A stretch of 64,000 nucleotides of DNA from Dermatophilaceae bacterium Soc4.6 (GCA_039889245.1 JAZGVH010000002.1:1922001-1986000); one strand, 5' to 3'; positions 25,107-33,535 are shown, counted from the stretch's first letter. Notes: a model not told the origin generated them from the letters alone. Numbers and translations: made by a program.

Positions 25107-25577
25107 TCAGCGGGCGCGTCCTCGGTCGAGCAGCAGGCCCAGGGTGGTGCCGTAGACCAGGTGCAGCAGGAGGGTCGCCGCAGCGATCTTGGCGGTGACC
25201 GCAGTCCCGAACGGGCCCCAGCCCAGGTAGGGCAGCCAGACCAGGCCCATCAGCGCCCACAACACCACGGCGTACCCGATGGCCGTGGCCACGGTGACCC
25301 GGCGCAGCACCAAGGCGAGGACGGCACCGGCCGTCGCTCCGTAGCCGAGGTGCGCCAATACCGCGAGCCCGATCAGGGCCGGCTTGGGCATCGAGCCCAG
25401 GGTGTGGGCGACCAGGGCCTCCGGGATCGGCTTGGGCATCGGGGAGATCCCGGTCGCGACCCCGGCGATCATCAGCACGCTCATCGCCAGGGTGGCCACC
25501 ACCCCCCAGCCAGCACCCACGACGACGCGATGGCTCCGGGACTGGGTGCTGGTCAGGTGCGTCTGGGTGTCCGTCAT
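25107..25577 (-). CDS. four-helix membrane protein under ArsR-type control
   Basis: The 156-aa protein has four predicted helices: GWGVVATLAMSVLMIAGVA, ALIGLAVLAHLGYGATAGAV, TAIGYAVVLWALMGLVWLP and AATLLLHLVYGTTLGLLL. I do not recognise a characterised family. ATG 25577 follows GAGGAGAG. It diverges from the ArsR-type regulator across two operator copies, so it is probably a target of that regulator. It is followed on its strand by the DsbA-like and flavoprotein genes. Confidence 0.65.
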   Translation of the reverse strand: MTDTQTHLTSTQSRSHRVVVGAGWGVVATLAMSVLMIAGVATGISPMPKPIPEALVAHTLGSMPKPALIGLAVLAHLGYGATAGAVLALVLRRVTVATAIGYAVVLWALMGLVWLPYLGWGPFGTAVTAKIAAATLLLHLVYGTTLGLLLDRGRAR

Positions 25578-25593
25578 GGAAACTCTCCTCTAT

Positions 25594-25640
25594 CATTCGG
25601 TTGGGCGAATGGTTTGATACCATATTCGCTTAGCCAAATG
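25594..25640. promoter_or_regulatory. paired ArsR-type operator
   Basis: CATTCGGTTGGGCGAAT (25594-25610) and, on the other strand, CATTTGGCTAAGCGAAT (25624-25640) are two copies of CATTYGGYTRRGCGAAT in inverted order. The first includes the dyad ATTCG and CGAAT. They fill the divergent intergenic region and match ArsR/SmtB-type boxes in form. Confidence 0.75.
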
Positions 25641-25663
25641 AATGCAACCGAGGGAGCGCTCCG

Positions 25664-26110
25664 ATGACTGTGACGATGAGACACACCGGCGGCGTCGCCG
25701 CTGGCACGGTCGGGGCGGGCGCGGTGACGCTGGACGGCCTCGCCGCCGACGTACGGCTGCTGGTGCTGGCCAAGACTGCCTCCGCGCTGGCGGACCCGGT
25801 GCGGCTGCAGATCCTGGGCCTGCTGCGTGCCCACGAGGAGATGACGGTGGGCGAGCTGACCCAGGAGCTGCCGGTGAGCCAGCCGCGAGTCTCGGTGCAC
25901 CTGCGCTGCCTGACCGACTGCGGCTACACCGCGGTACGTCGCGAGGGCCGCCGCTCGATCTACCGCCTCCAGGGACCCCAGATCGTCGAGCTGCTGGACG
26001 CGGTCCAGGTGCACGCGGCCAGCAGCCTGGAGGGACTGCTGTCCTGCCTGGCCTGCACACCCTCCGGTGAGCCCGCCACCGGTGCGAACACGGGGTCCGG
26101 GTGCTGCTGA
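25664..26110 (+). CDS. ArsR/SmtB-family repressor
   Basis: The 148-aa protein has the ArsR winged HTH: LADPVRLQILGLLRAHEEM, ELPVSQPRVSVHLRCLTDCG and EGRRSIYRL. Cys residues occur in the recognition-helix region (LRCLTDCG) and in a C-terminal tail (LLSCLACTPSG and GSGCC), possible thiolate metal ligands. It starts after AGGGAGCG and faces paired operators. Its last codons overlap the following transporter gene, so it is probably co-transcribed with it. The inducing metal or metalloid is unknown. Confidence 0.88.
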   Translation: MTVTMRHTGGVAAGTVGAGAVTLDGLAADVRLLVLAKTASALADPVRLQILGLLRAHEEMTVGELTQELPVSQPRVSVHLRCLTDCGYTAVRREGRRSIYRLQGPQIVELLDAVQVHAASSLEGLLSCLACTPSGEPATGANTGSGCC

Positions 26111-27072
26111 GCGGGCGGCTCCCGGCGCTCGCCGACCTGGTGGAGCGGTGGCTGCTGGCCGGGGTGGTCGCCGCCGCGCTCCTCGGGCTCACGTTCTCGA
26201 CGCCAGCGGTGAGCGCCGGCGCCCACGGGGGCATCACCACCGCGCTGGTGGTCCTGGTGCTGAGCACCGGGGTCACCCTGGCCCCCGCGGCGTGGCGGGG
26301 CCTGCGCCCTGCGCTACCGCGCATCACCGCGAGCGTGCTGGTCGCCGCCGCCGTGTTGCCGGTGCTGGCCTGGACGGTCGGCCTGCTGCTGCCCAACCCG
26401 GTGCTGCGCCACGGCGTGCTGGCCGCCGGAGTGGCACCCGCCGAGGTCGCCTCGGTGGCCCTGGTGGCGATCGCCGGCGGCCGGGCCGCGGTCACCGTGA
26501 TGATCGTCGCCGGATCGGTCCTGCTGGCGGTGCTCAGCGCCGGAGCGGTGTTGAGCCTGCTGGGGCCCGCGGCGAGCTTCAACCTGGCCGGCCTGCTCGT
26601 CCAACTGCTGCTCATCGTCGCTCTGCCGCTGCTCGCCGGCAGCCTGCTCCGCACCCTGCTCGGCGACCGGCCGGCACCACTCGCCATCGCCCGCCTGCTC
26701 GGAGTCATGGCCCTGCTGACCCTGCTGTGGCAGGTCTCCGGCCAGATCCAGCTCACCGCGGCCTACGCGCAGGCCACCGGCGTCCTGGCGTTGTTCCTGA
26801 CCGGTTCGATCGCACTCGGGTCGCTGCTCGGCGTCGGCCGGCCCCGCCCCGAGAAGGTGGCCCTCGCGCTCCCGGTCGGGATGCGTGACTTCGCCATCGC
26901 CGCCGGCATCGCCACCACCGCCTACGGCCCGGCCGCCGCGGCCCCACTGGCCGGCTACGGCGTGCTCGTCCTCCTCTACGGCACCACCCACGCCCGGTTC
27001 GCCGCACAACCGACCCGCACCTCGGGCGAACAGACCACCCCATGCACCTACCCCACACCGACAGGACAGTGA
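26101..27072 (+). CDS. BASS-like transporter (bile acid:sodium symporter superfamily)
   Basis: This 323-aa protein has nine to ten helices. The GVAPAEVASVALVAIAGG segment and GMRDFAIAAGIATTAYGP segment resemble the two crossover motifs of BASS/ACR3-type carriers. With the ArsR regulator upstream, a role in metalloid or organic-acid efflux is plausible but unproven; the ACR3 active-site Cys is not evident. GTG 26101 overlaps the regulator by 10 bases. The Pro/Thr-rich tail is not conserved in the family, as far as I recall. Confidence 0.7.
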   Translation: MLLSGRLPALADLVERWLLAGVVAAALLGLTFSTPAVSAGAHGGITTALVVLVLSTGVTLAPAAWRGLRPALPRITASVLVAAAVLPVLAWTVGLLLPNPVLRHGVLAAGVAPAEVASVALVAIAGGRAAVTVMIVAGSVLLAVLSAGAVLSLLGPAASFNLAGLLVQLLLIVALPLLAGSLLRTLLGDRPAPLAIARLLGVMALLTLLWQVSGQIQLTAAYAQATGVLALFLTGSIALGSLLGVGRPRPEKVALALPVGMRDFAIAAGIATTAYGPAAAAPLAGYGVLVLLYGTTHARFAAQPTRTSGEQTTPCTYPTPTGQ

Positions 27073-27077
27073 AAAAG

Positions 27078-27482
27078 ATGTCGACTCCCCACCCAGCCGA
27101 TCAGCGCGACCTCCGCCCCTCCGAGGCTGAACACGGGTCCACCGTGCCCGACGACCCCGTGCCCGACGATCCCGGACCCGCCGGTCCCGAGCGGCGCCCC
27201 GGTGGCCGCCACCGATGGTGGCCCGCGCTGGTGGCCCTGGCAGCGGTGGCCTGCTGCGCCCTGCCGGGACTGCTGTCGGCCGGGGTGTTGGCCGGACTCG
27301 CCGGAGCAGGCGCCGCAGGACTCGTCGGACTAGGCGGCGGTCTCATCCTGCTGACCGCGGCGGCCACGATCGGCATCTTCGCCCTCGGGCACAGGCGCCG
27401 CCATGTCACCACCGGTGTCTGCCCGGCCCGAGGCGGCTCCGGCGGCTGCGCACCCGACGAAGCCGCCGACGACTACCAGTGA
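27078..27482 (+). CDS. small CC-motif membrane protein (MerT-like)
   Basis: The 134-aa protein has a charged Pro-rich N-terminus (residues 1-45) and two helices. The first is ALVALAAVACCALPGLLSAG with vicinal Cys, and the second is GLVGLGGGLILLTAAATIGIF. A Cys-containing tail (GVCPARGGSGGC) follows. A Cys pair in the first helix is the hallmark of MerT-type mercury import proteins. ATG 27078 begins MSTPHPAD. It is third in the ArsR-controlled operon. Similar proteins are encoded at 30418 and 33536. Confidence 0.65.
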   Translation: MSTPHPADQRDLRPSEAEHGSTVPDDPVPDDPGPAGPERRPGGRHRWWPALVALAAVACCALPGLLSAGVLAGLAGAGAAGLVGLGGGLILLTAAATIGIFALGHRRRHVTTGVCPARGGSGGCAPDEAADDYQ

Positions 27483-27778
27483 CGACCGAGCCGGAATGTC
27501 ACGGGACCGCGACGGACGTCGAACCGCCAGTAGATGACGCCTGCCTCAACGTCGAGCTGGACGGTCGCGACCAAGGCTGGCGGCCAGGCCCGCCCTGGGC
27601 GCGCGAGAAGACACCCGAAAGGGCGCTCGCAGCAGTGACCTCGTACCACCTGCCGTGCCGCCCGTTGCCCTGGGCCGACGAGGCCGACGGGGCCAGACGC
27701 TCTCTGGTCTCGACGTCTGCCTGGGTCGCCCCCCAGACCCGCGGTTCGCTCCCGGGCACCGCGACGTGTGCACGGTGA
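27479..27778 (+). CDS. uncertain 99-aa reading frame in a 487-bp gap
   Basis: A GTG overlapping the previous stop (GTGA) opens a frame reading TTEPECHGTATDVEPPVDD and ending TRGSLPGTATCAR. No family, membrane segment or fold signal is recognised, and composition is that expected of random GC-rich DNA. The remainder of the gap to 27969 shows nothing else. It is listed only because the overlap mimics operon coupling. Confidence 0.2.
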   Translation: MTTEPECHGTATDVEPPVDDACLNVELDGRDQGWRPGPPWAREKTPERALAAVTSYHLPCRPLPWADEADGARRSLVSTSAWVAPQTRGSLPGTATCAR

Positions 27779-27969
27779 GCCTCCACGGCCCCCGTCCCTC
27801 GGGCCCCAGCCTGCGTGTCCGGCTGGCGGGCTGGCTGCAAAAGGCCGGTCTGTGGCCCCCGGGCCGAACGGCGCGGGAATCGGGGCCTGAAGTTCCTCTG
27901 CCCCGGAGCCTGGAGGATCCCCCGCAGAATTCCGAGACCACCGCAGGGGTCACGGGTGGGTGGTCACCG

Positions 27970-28317
27970 GTGATCACGCCGCTCGCCGTGGCCTGCTTGT
28001 GGGGCATCCTTGCTGCCCGATCCCCGACCGTCACGTACCACCTCGCCCCGATGCTCCTCGCCGCCTCCGCCCCCCTCACGACTTTCATCAAGGAGACCCG
28101 CGGCCGGGCCCTCCCGACCGGGGCAGCCACCGCGACAGGACTAGCGATCGCCCTCCTCACCACCGGCATCCTCGACTGGCAGGGACTACTCGCCGGCCCC
28201 GACCTGACCGGAGGTCACCACGCGGCCACCGAGGCGGCAGCATCGGCCCCACTGGGCGCGATCATCGGCTGGTGGCTGGCCCGACGAGGACACACCGCAA
28301 ACACAAACGATCCGTGA
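27970..28317 (+). CDS. putative three-helix membrane protein
   Basis: From GTG 27970 the frame gives VITPLAVACLWGILAARS, then YHLAPMLLAASAPLTTF, ATGLAIALLTTGILDW and ASAPLGAIIGWWLARRG, that is three to four helices in 115 residues. The frame extends further upstream but that part is Pro/Arg-rich. No family is recognised. It may be a fragment of a larger permease, since flanking genes are truncated. Confidence 0.4.
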   Translation: MITPLAVACLWGILAARSPTVTYHLAPMLLAASAPLTTFIKETRGRALPTGAATATGLAIALLTTGILDWQGLLAGPDLTGGHHAATEAAASAPLGAIIGWWLARRGHTANTNDP

Positions 28318-28435
28318 GCGCCACCGGCCAGCCGGTGCCGCGGCCCGCCCACCTGACGGTTCACCGTGGCCGGCCCGCAACCGGACAGCGGCCGGCGTCG
28401 GCTGCGGCGTCGGCGTCAGGGACGTGCCGCCGTAG

Positions 28436-29270
28436 TTGCTGGCAACCCCAAGATGCAGCCAAAACCGCCGTGCTGACGCGGTCCTGCTGATCGGCTACGG
28501 CGTCGTGGTCACCCTCCTCGGGGCCCTCGTGCGTGACCGCACCAGCCCCGCCGTCACCCTCGTCGGCACCGCCGTGGTCGCGGTCGCCTTTGCCCCACTG
28601 CGGGAGCGACTTCAACGCGCGGCTGACCGGTTGCTGTACGGCGACCGCGCCAACCCCTACGCCGCACTCCCCGGTGTCGGCCGCAGGCTCGACGGCGGAG
28701 CCAGCTTCGGCGCCGACGCGCTCGCAGAGATCACCGAGACGGTTGCGACATCGCTGCGACTGCCGTTCGTGCGGGTCGAGGTCTCGATGGACGGTCCCTC
28801 GGACAGCACGATGGCGGCCGAGTGGGGAGACGTGTCGGCCGAGCTTCACGAGGTGGTCCTGACGTTCCGGGGCGAACGGGTCGGGTCGCTCTACGCGGCC
28901 AGGCGGACCCCGCACGACAGGTTCAGCTCATCAGAGCTGCGACTGCTCGACGACCTGGGCCGGCAGGTCGGGGTCGCCGCGCACGCGATGCTCCTTACCC
29001 GTGACCTGCAACGCTCGCGCGAGGAGCTGGTCACCGCTCGGGAGGAGGAACGCCGGCGTATCAGGCGGGACCTGCACGACGGCCTCGGCCCGGCACTGGC
29101 CGGCGTGGCACTCGGCCTGGATGCGGTCAGCCATCTGGTCCACTCCCGATCCGACGAGGCCGCCCGGTTGGCCGAGCAGCTCAAGCAGGAAGTGCACACG
29201 AGTCTGGCCGACGTACGGCGCCTGGTCGAAGACCTCAGACCACCGGCACTGTCGTCGCGGACGGGGCAAC
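28436..29270 (+). pseudogene. sensor histidine kinase, truncated at both ends
   Basis: The frame begins near LIGYGVVVTLLGALVRDR (last helix of a membrane domain). It continues through RLQRAADRLLYGDRANPYAAL, a GAF-like region, and the HisKA_3 phosphoacceptor motif RRIRRDLHDGLGPALAG, then RRLVEDLRPPAL. The homology stops there, so the ATPase (HATPase_c) domain is missing. An IS110-type fragment begins about 25 bp later, suggesting deletion by that element. No partner response regulator is present. Confidence 0.75.
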
Positions 29271-29297
29271 CGGGCTCGACCCCGTACGGCTCAGTGC

Positions 29298-29490
29298 CTA
29301 GCTCTCGAGCTGCCCGGGTTGCAGGCCGCGTACGACACGACCTTGGAGACCGTGCCGCTGGCGACCTCACGGCGGGCCCGGCTCGACAAGGCGAACATCG
29401 AGATGGCCCACGAGCCGCAGTGGTAGCCGACGGTGTCACGGCTGCAGTGCCTGCGGGGGGGCTCGACACTGACCGCGCGTCGCCCTGACG
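29298..29490 (+). pseudogene. IS110-family transposase remnant
   Basis: LPGLQAAYDTTLETVPLATS and RRARLDKANIEMA, then (past a TAG at 29424-29426) PTVSRLQCLRGGSTLTA resemble the middle of IS110-type transposases around the start of the Transposase_20 domain. Both ends are missing. It abuts the truncated kinase. From 29491 to 29600 nothing is recognised. Confidence 0.55.
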
Positions 29491-29600
29491 CGCATGTCGA
29501 TATGGTTCCGAACGACCCCCCTTGATCCAGGCGTCGATGAGCACAGACTCATCCGACGAATTCAGTGCTGCCCCCTTGACACACAGCATCTGCGTATCAG

Positions 29601-30116
29601 CTAGTCATCATGGGGAGTGCGCCCAAGGAGCGTCCAGGCGGCTTCGGTGACCGCGGCCACAGCCACCCCGAAGACCAGATGGACCGCGACTCCCCGTGCA
29701 TGGGTGGCGAGCGGGTAGGCCCGATTGGGCGCGGAGAATCCGAGCAGCGGGGTGAGGCCCTCGTCGACCAGGAGGGACATGGACGCCCCGGTCAGTAACC
29801 CGGCGGGGACCGGCCCCAGTGACGTGGCGCGGCGCAGCATCGGGTAGAGCGGCGCCCAGGACGCGGCCAAGCCGTAGTGGAAGACGAGGGCGGCCTTGTC
29901 CAGGGCGGCGTCGCTGAGGTGCAGGCCGAGCAGCTCCGTGCTCTTCTGGGCGGCGATCCGGTCCGGCGGTCCAGGCCTGGCGGCGTCTTCCCGGTCCCGG
30001 TCGGCGGGCGCCTGAAGCTCATAGAGCTTCAGGCTGGCCCGTTCCATCGCGGTGGTGGCCAGGTAGCTGGCCGCGGTAGTGATGGCCAGGTCGGTCATCA
30101 GGTGGCGTATGCGCAT
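29601..30116 (-). CDS. DUF1440/YagU-like membrane protein
   Basis: The 171-aa protein has an N-terminal helix (LAITTAASYLATTAMERASL), a helical cytosolic part with a KAALVFHYGLAASWAPLYP segment, and two further helices (PVPAGLLTGASMSLLVDEGL and GVAVHLVFGVAVAAVTEAAW). The layout recalls DUF1440-type inner-membrane proteins. ATG 30116 was chosen because GGAGAAA precedes it; ATG 30128 is an alternative. It lies at the distal end of the mer region, separated from merB by remnants. Confidence 0.6.
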   Translation of the reverse strand: MRIRHLMTDLAITTAASYLATTAMERASLKLYELQAPADRDREDAARPGPPDRIAAQKSTELLGLHLSDAALDKAALVFHYGLAASWAPLYPMLRRATSLGPVPAGLLTGASMSLLVDEGLTPLLGFSAPNRAYPLATHARGVAVHLVFGVAVAAVTEAAWTLLGRTPHDD

Positions 30117-30186
30117 GAGTTTCTCCATTCGGTGGGGCTGAGGTCGTGAGCGTTTTTTGTGCCCAGGCTCGGATGCCCGGGGGTCG

Positions 30187-30410
30187 TCACAGCCGGGGTT
30201 CAGCCCAAGGCCACCGAGCAGGCTCGGCCAGGGGGCTGGCGAGGTGGTAGGCCGCGGCGACCGGGAGCGCCGCTGGCGCGCGGCTACGCCGGGATGCTCT
30301 TCCAGCCAGCGGCCGCGCGGCTTTCGGTGAGGCGAAGAGGTGGACATCGTTGGCAGAAGGCGGACCGGCGACGTAGACGAACCGCGGGTGCCCCGGTGAC
30401 AGCGCCCGAA
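30187..30410 (-). pseudogene. duplicated merB 3' fragment
   Basis: Across three frames the minus strand encodes SAFCQRC, NDVHLFASPKAARPLAG, RWLEEHPGVAARQ and LPVAAAYHLASPLAEPA, ending TGA (30187-30189). These match SAFCNQVHFFASAEAA, WLDKHPGAAV and LPVAEAYQLARPLAKG of the intact merB at 30891. It is thus a diverged, frameshifted copy of the C-terminal third. Confidence 0.75.
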
Positions 30411-30417
30411 CCCAGAG

Positions 30418-30867
30418 TCACGGGTTGCCGGCCACGATGAGCACGGTGGCGAAATACGCTGCCCCGCTGAGCAGCACGGTCGTGGCCGCCGCCGAGCCGA
30501 TCCGTGCCCATGTCAGGTGCCGTCGCCTGCCGCGCAGCGTCTGCCCGGCCAGGACGAGGGCCAGCAACGCCGGCAGCAGCCACCATGCGCCGAACCCGAC
30601 CGCGTGTGACCCGGCCGCACCGGCCGACGCGGTGGCCGCGGTCGCCGCAGCACTGGCGCCGACGCCGCAGCAGGATGCGACCAGCAGCGAGTTCAGCAGC
30701 CACGGCCCGACGACCGGGACGGCGCCGACAGCCGTGGCGATAAGGCCCCGAGGGCCGCCCCGGGAGGCAGCAGACGCACAAAGCCGGGCGCCCCGGACGG
30801 GTCCGGTGTCGATGCCGGCGGCGGAAGGGTTCGGCCCGTCGGGTCGCGGATGGTCATCTGTCAACAT
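30418..30867 (-). CDS. CC-motif membrane protein, mer-associated
   Basis: The 149-aa protein has two to four helices, with a Cys pair in the first (LLNSLLVASCCGVGASAAAT) and further helices AWWLLPALLALVLAGQT and SAAATTVLLSGAAYFATVL. The SCCGVG motif is suggestive of MerT/MerF-type Hg(II) uptake proteins, which pass mercury through paired Cys residues. It follows merB on the same strand by 23 bp. The N-terminal 50 residues are charged and variable. Confidence 0.65.
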   Translation of the reverse strand: MLTDDHPRPDGPNPSAAGIDTGPVRGARLCASAASRGGPRGLIATAVGAVPVVGPWLLNSLLVASCCGVGASAAATAATASAGAAGSHAVGFGAWWLLPALLALVLAGQTLRGRRRHLTWARIGSAAATTVLLSGAAYFATVLIVAGNP

Positions 30868-30890
30868 GGGGAAAGCCGTCGCTCGGTGGC

Positions 30891-31541
30891 TCAGCAGCAG
30901 GCCGGACCGGGGCCGGAGAACTGCTCCGCGGCCATGCCCTTGGCCAGGGGTCTGGCGAGTTGGTAGGCCTCCGCGACCGGGAGCACCGCCGCGCCGGGGT
31001 GCTTGTCCAACCAGGCCTGAGCCGCTTCAGCGGAGGCGAAGAAGTGGACCTGGTTACAGAACGCGGACCGCACCGACGTCAGGTCCTCAGGGTCGACCAG
31101 GGAGACGACGGCGGCCTCAGGTGCGAGGCCGGTGACGCCGGCGACGCCAGCTTCGTCGACGTTCAGGCGGACCGGCTCACCGGTGGTGTGGCAGGGGGAC
31201 TGCACGCGGGCGGGCAACCCCAGGATGGAGGGGAAGATGACTGTGTCCAGGGCGCACCAGGTGTACAACGGCCGGCCGGCCACTTCGAAACGGTGGGCAG
31301 TAGGGACCAGGGTCAAGCCGTGGCCGAGGACCCGGCCGTCCGCGTCGTACTCGGTGTCGCCCATCGCCGTCAGCCCCTGGCGCACGTCGGAGACGCTGCG
31401 GCCGGTGACGGCCGAGAGGTCCTCAACGGTGACCGGGCTCCCCTGGGCGAGGAGGACCAGCAGCGGCTGCCAGAGCCACGGCACCGCGCCAGCCTCGGCG
31501 GCGGTCAGGCGCTGCGTGAGGTGATTTAGGTCGGCGGTCAT
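30891..31541 (-). CDS. merB: organomercurial lyase MerB
   Basis: The 216-aa enzyme cleaves carbon-mercury bonds by protonolysis, releasing Hg(II) for MerA. The catalytic residues align with the classic enzyme: C96 and D99 in YTWCALDT, and C162 in SAFCNQVHFF (Cys159 in Tn21-type numbering). The N-terminal winged-helix-like part includes VTVEDLSAVTGRSVSDV. A C-terminal Cys pair (GPACC) is an addition often seen in actinobacterial MerB and may deliver Hg. The start follows AGAGGGACC. It is downstream of merA in the same operon. Confidence 0.95.
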   Translation of the reverse strand: MTADLNHLTQRLTAAEAGAVPWLWQPLLVLLAQGSPVTVEDLSAVTGRSVSDVRQGLTAMGDTEYDADGRVLGHGLTLVPTAHRFEVAGRPLYTWCALDTVIFPSILGLPARVQSPCHTTGEPVRLNVDEAGVAGVTGLAPEAAVVSLVDPEDLTSVRSAFCNQVHFFASAEAAQAWLDKHPGAAVLPVAEAYQLARPLAKGMAAEQFSGPGPACC

Positions 31542-31568
31542 GGGGTCCCTCTTTCTCGGACGAGCTGG

Positions 31569-32993
31569 TCAGGAGGCGCAGCAGGACAGTTTGGACACGT
31601 CGGTGGTAAAGGACTGGGCGGCGATCTTGATGCCTTCGGTCATGGTCAGGTACGGGCACCACAGGTCCGTGACCTGCTCCACGGTCATCCCCGCGTTGAG
31701 GATGTAGACGGCAGCGGCGGCGAGCTCGCCCGCGGCCTGGGCAACGGCGGTTACCCCGACGATGATCCCGGTGTCGGCGTCGGCGACGATCTTCACGAAG
31801 CCGCGGGTGTCCCGGTTGACCAGCGCCCGGGGCACATACTGCAAGGGCAGGACCCGGCAGTCGCAGCGGATCCCGGCCGCGGTGGCCTGCTCGTCGGTCA
31901 TTCCGACGGCCGCGATGTTCGGGGTGGTGAAGGTAACCCGGGGCAGGTGGGTGTAGTCGAGGGTCCGGTCGGCGCCGGTGAAGGCGTTGTCCACGGCGAG
32001 CGAGCCGTGCGCGCCGGCGACGTACACGAACTGCGGGTGGCCGGTGACGTCACCGGCGGCCCAGATGCGGGGGTTGCTGGTGCCGAGGCCGTCGTCGACG
32101 ACGACCTGGCCGCGGTCGCCGACGTTGACCCCGACCCCGCTCAGGCCCAGCCCGTCGGTCACCGCGCGCCGACCGGTCGCCACCAGCAGATGCGTCGCAC
32201 GGTACTCCCGGGCGGCGCCGTCGACGACCGCGGTGGCGACCACCTCACCAGTGGCCTCATCCCGCCGGACCGCGGTCATCGAGGCGTTGGTAGCGACGGT
32301 GATGCCCTCGTCGGTGAAGACTGCCTCGATGACCTCGCCCGCTTCCGGCTCCTCGCCCGAGGCCAGCCGCGACCGGGCCAGGACCGTGACCGTGCTGCCG
32401 AGCCTAGCGAAGAGCTGCGCCTGTTCCAGGGCGACGTATCCGCCGCCCAGGACCAGCAGGGAAACCGGGAGCTCCTCCAGCTCCATCGCCGTCGTGGAGG
32501 TCAAATACCCCACCTCCTGCAGCCCGTCGACCGGGGGTGCCCACGGCGCCGAGCCGGTCGCGACCAGATAGTGCTGCGCCTCGACCTGCTCCACCTGGCC
32601 ATCCGTGCGGGTGACCTGTAGCGCCGGGCTCTCGGGTGCGCCGGTGAACGTGGCGGTACCCGGCAGCAGGTCCCAGCCGTACTCGGTGACCAGGTCGGCG
32701 TACTTCTCTGCCCGCATCGACTCCACCAGGTCCCGTTTGCCGCCGATGAGGGCGACCATGTCCACCGGATCGGCCGAGGTGGAGATCCCCGGGAACCGGG
32801 AGTCGGAGGCGACGTGCCGGGCGTCGGCCGCGGCGAGCAGCGCCTTGGACGGGACACACCCGGTGTTCACGCAGGTTCCCCCGACGGTCCCCCGCTCCAC
32901 CATCACCACCTTCTTACCGAGCCCGATGGCGTGGATGGCGGCGGCGAACGCGCCCCCGCCGGAACCGATGATCGCCAGGTCGTACCTCGTCAT
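31569..32993 (-). CDS. merA: mercuric reductase MerA
   Basis: The 474-aa flavoenzyme reduces Hg(II) to volatile Hg(0) with NADPH. C41 and C46 (GGTCVNTGCVPSK) form the active site. LLVLGGGYVALEQAQLFARL binds NADPH, IWAAGDVTGHPQFVYVA is the FAD motif, and the Cys pair of the C-terminus (LSCCAS) receives the metal. It lacks the N-terminal HMA domain found in many Gram-negative enzymes. ATG 32993 follows AGGAG. It diverges from the ArsR-type repressor across the operator at 33059-33074. Confidence 0.95.
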   Translation of the reverse strand: MTRYDLAIIGSGGGAFAAAIHAIGLGKKVVMVERGTVGGTCVNTGCVPSKALLAAADARHVASDSRFPGISTSADPVDMVALIGGKRDLVESMRAEKYADLVTEYGWDLLPGTATFTGAPESPALQVTRTDGQVEQVEAQHYLVATGSAPWAPPVDGLQEVGYLTSTTAMELEELPVSLLVLGGGYVALEQAQLFARLGSTVTVLARSRLASGEEPEAGEVIEAVFTDEGITVATNASMTAVRRDEATGEVVATAVVDGAAREYRATHLLVATGRRAVTDGLGLSGVGVNVGDRGQVVVDDGLGTSNPRIWAAGDVTGHPQFVYVAGAHGSLAVDNAFTGADRTLDYTHLPRVTFTTPNIAAVGMTDEQATAAGIRCDCRVLPLQYVPRALVNRDTRGFVKIVADADTGIIVGVTAVAQAAGELAAAAVYILNAGMTVEQVTDLWCPYLTMTEGIKIAAQSFTTDVSKLSCCAS

Positions 32994-33058
32994 CAACATC
33001 TCCTCGAAACCTCGTGGCCCCGGCAACGCTCTCAAACGCCTGCGCAGTGGCTTGTCAT

Positions 33059-33074
33059 ATCCGGATAACCGGAT
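33059..33074. promoter_or_regulatory. palindromic mer operator
   Basis: ATCCGG-ATAA-CCGGAT is a perfect 6-bp inverted repeat in the divergent merA/repressor region, overlapping the likely promoters. It fits an ArsR-type dimer site and is unlike the MerR-type operators elsewhere in the window. Confidence 0.8.
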
Positions 33075-33113
33075 GTAGTGTCAGACTCTCACACCATCGA
33101 AGGAGCTGTCCAC

Positions 33114-33503
33114 ATGCCCGCACTGACCGCCGCACGCGAGGTCGAACGGCTCGGCCTGCCCGCCGGCAGCCCCCTGGTCCCGGCCGAGCCCGCCGGACGC
33201 CAGATCATGGCCAAGTTCTTCCGCGCCATCGGCGACCCCACCCGGCTGCTGCTGCTGGAGTTCCTGCTCAGCGGCGAACGCACCGTCACCGAGTGCATCG
33301 AGCACGTCGGGCTGTCCCAGTCCCGGGTGTCCTCGCACCTGGCGTGTCTGGCCGACTGCGGCTTCGTCGCCGTCCGCCGCGACGGCCGGTTCACCCGCTA
33401 CCAGGTCACCGACCCCCGGGTGGTGCAGCTGCTCGGCCTGGCCCGCGCCCTGACCGCAGACAACGCCGCGGCGCTGGCCGCCTGCGTCCGCATCGACTCC
33501 TGA
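33114..33503 (+). CDS. ArsR-type mercury-responsive repressor
   Basis: The 129-aa protein is an ArsR winged-helix regulator (FRAIGDPTRLLLLEFLLSG, VGLSQSRVSSHLACLADCG, DGRFTRYQV). Actinobacterial mer operons are typically controlled by such ArsR-type proteins, though named MerR. Cys residues at TECIEH, HLACLADC and the C-terminal AACVRI are candidate Hg(II) ligands. ATG 33114 follows GAAGGAG; an upstream GTG (33078) would lie on the operator side and is unlikely. Confidence 0.88.
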   Translation: MPALTAAREVERLGLPAGSPLVPAEPAGRQIMAKFFRAIGDPTRLLLLEFLLSGERTVTECIEHVGLSQSRVSSHLACLADCGFVAVRRDGRFTRYQVTDPRVVQLLGLARALTADNAAALAACVRIDS

Positions 33504-33535
33504 CCTGATCCCCACCGCACCATAGGAGAACGCAC

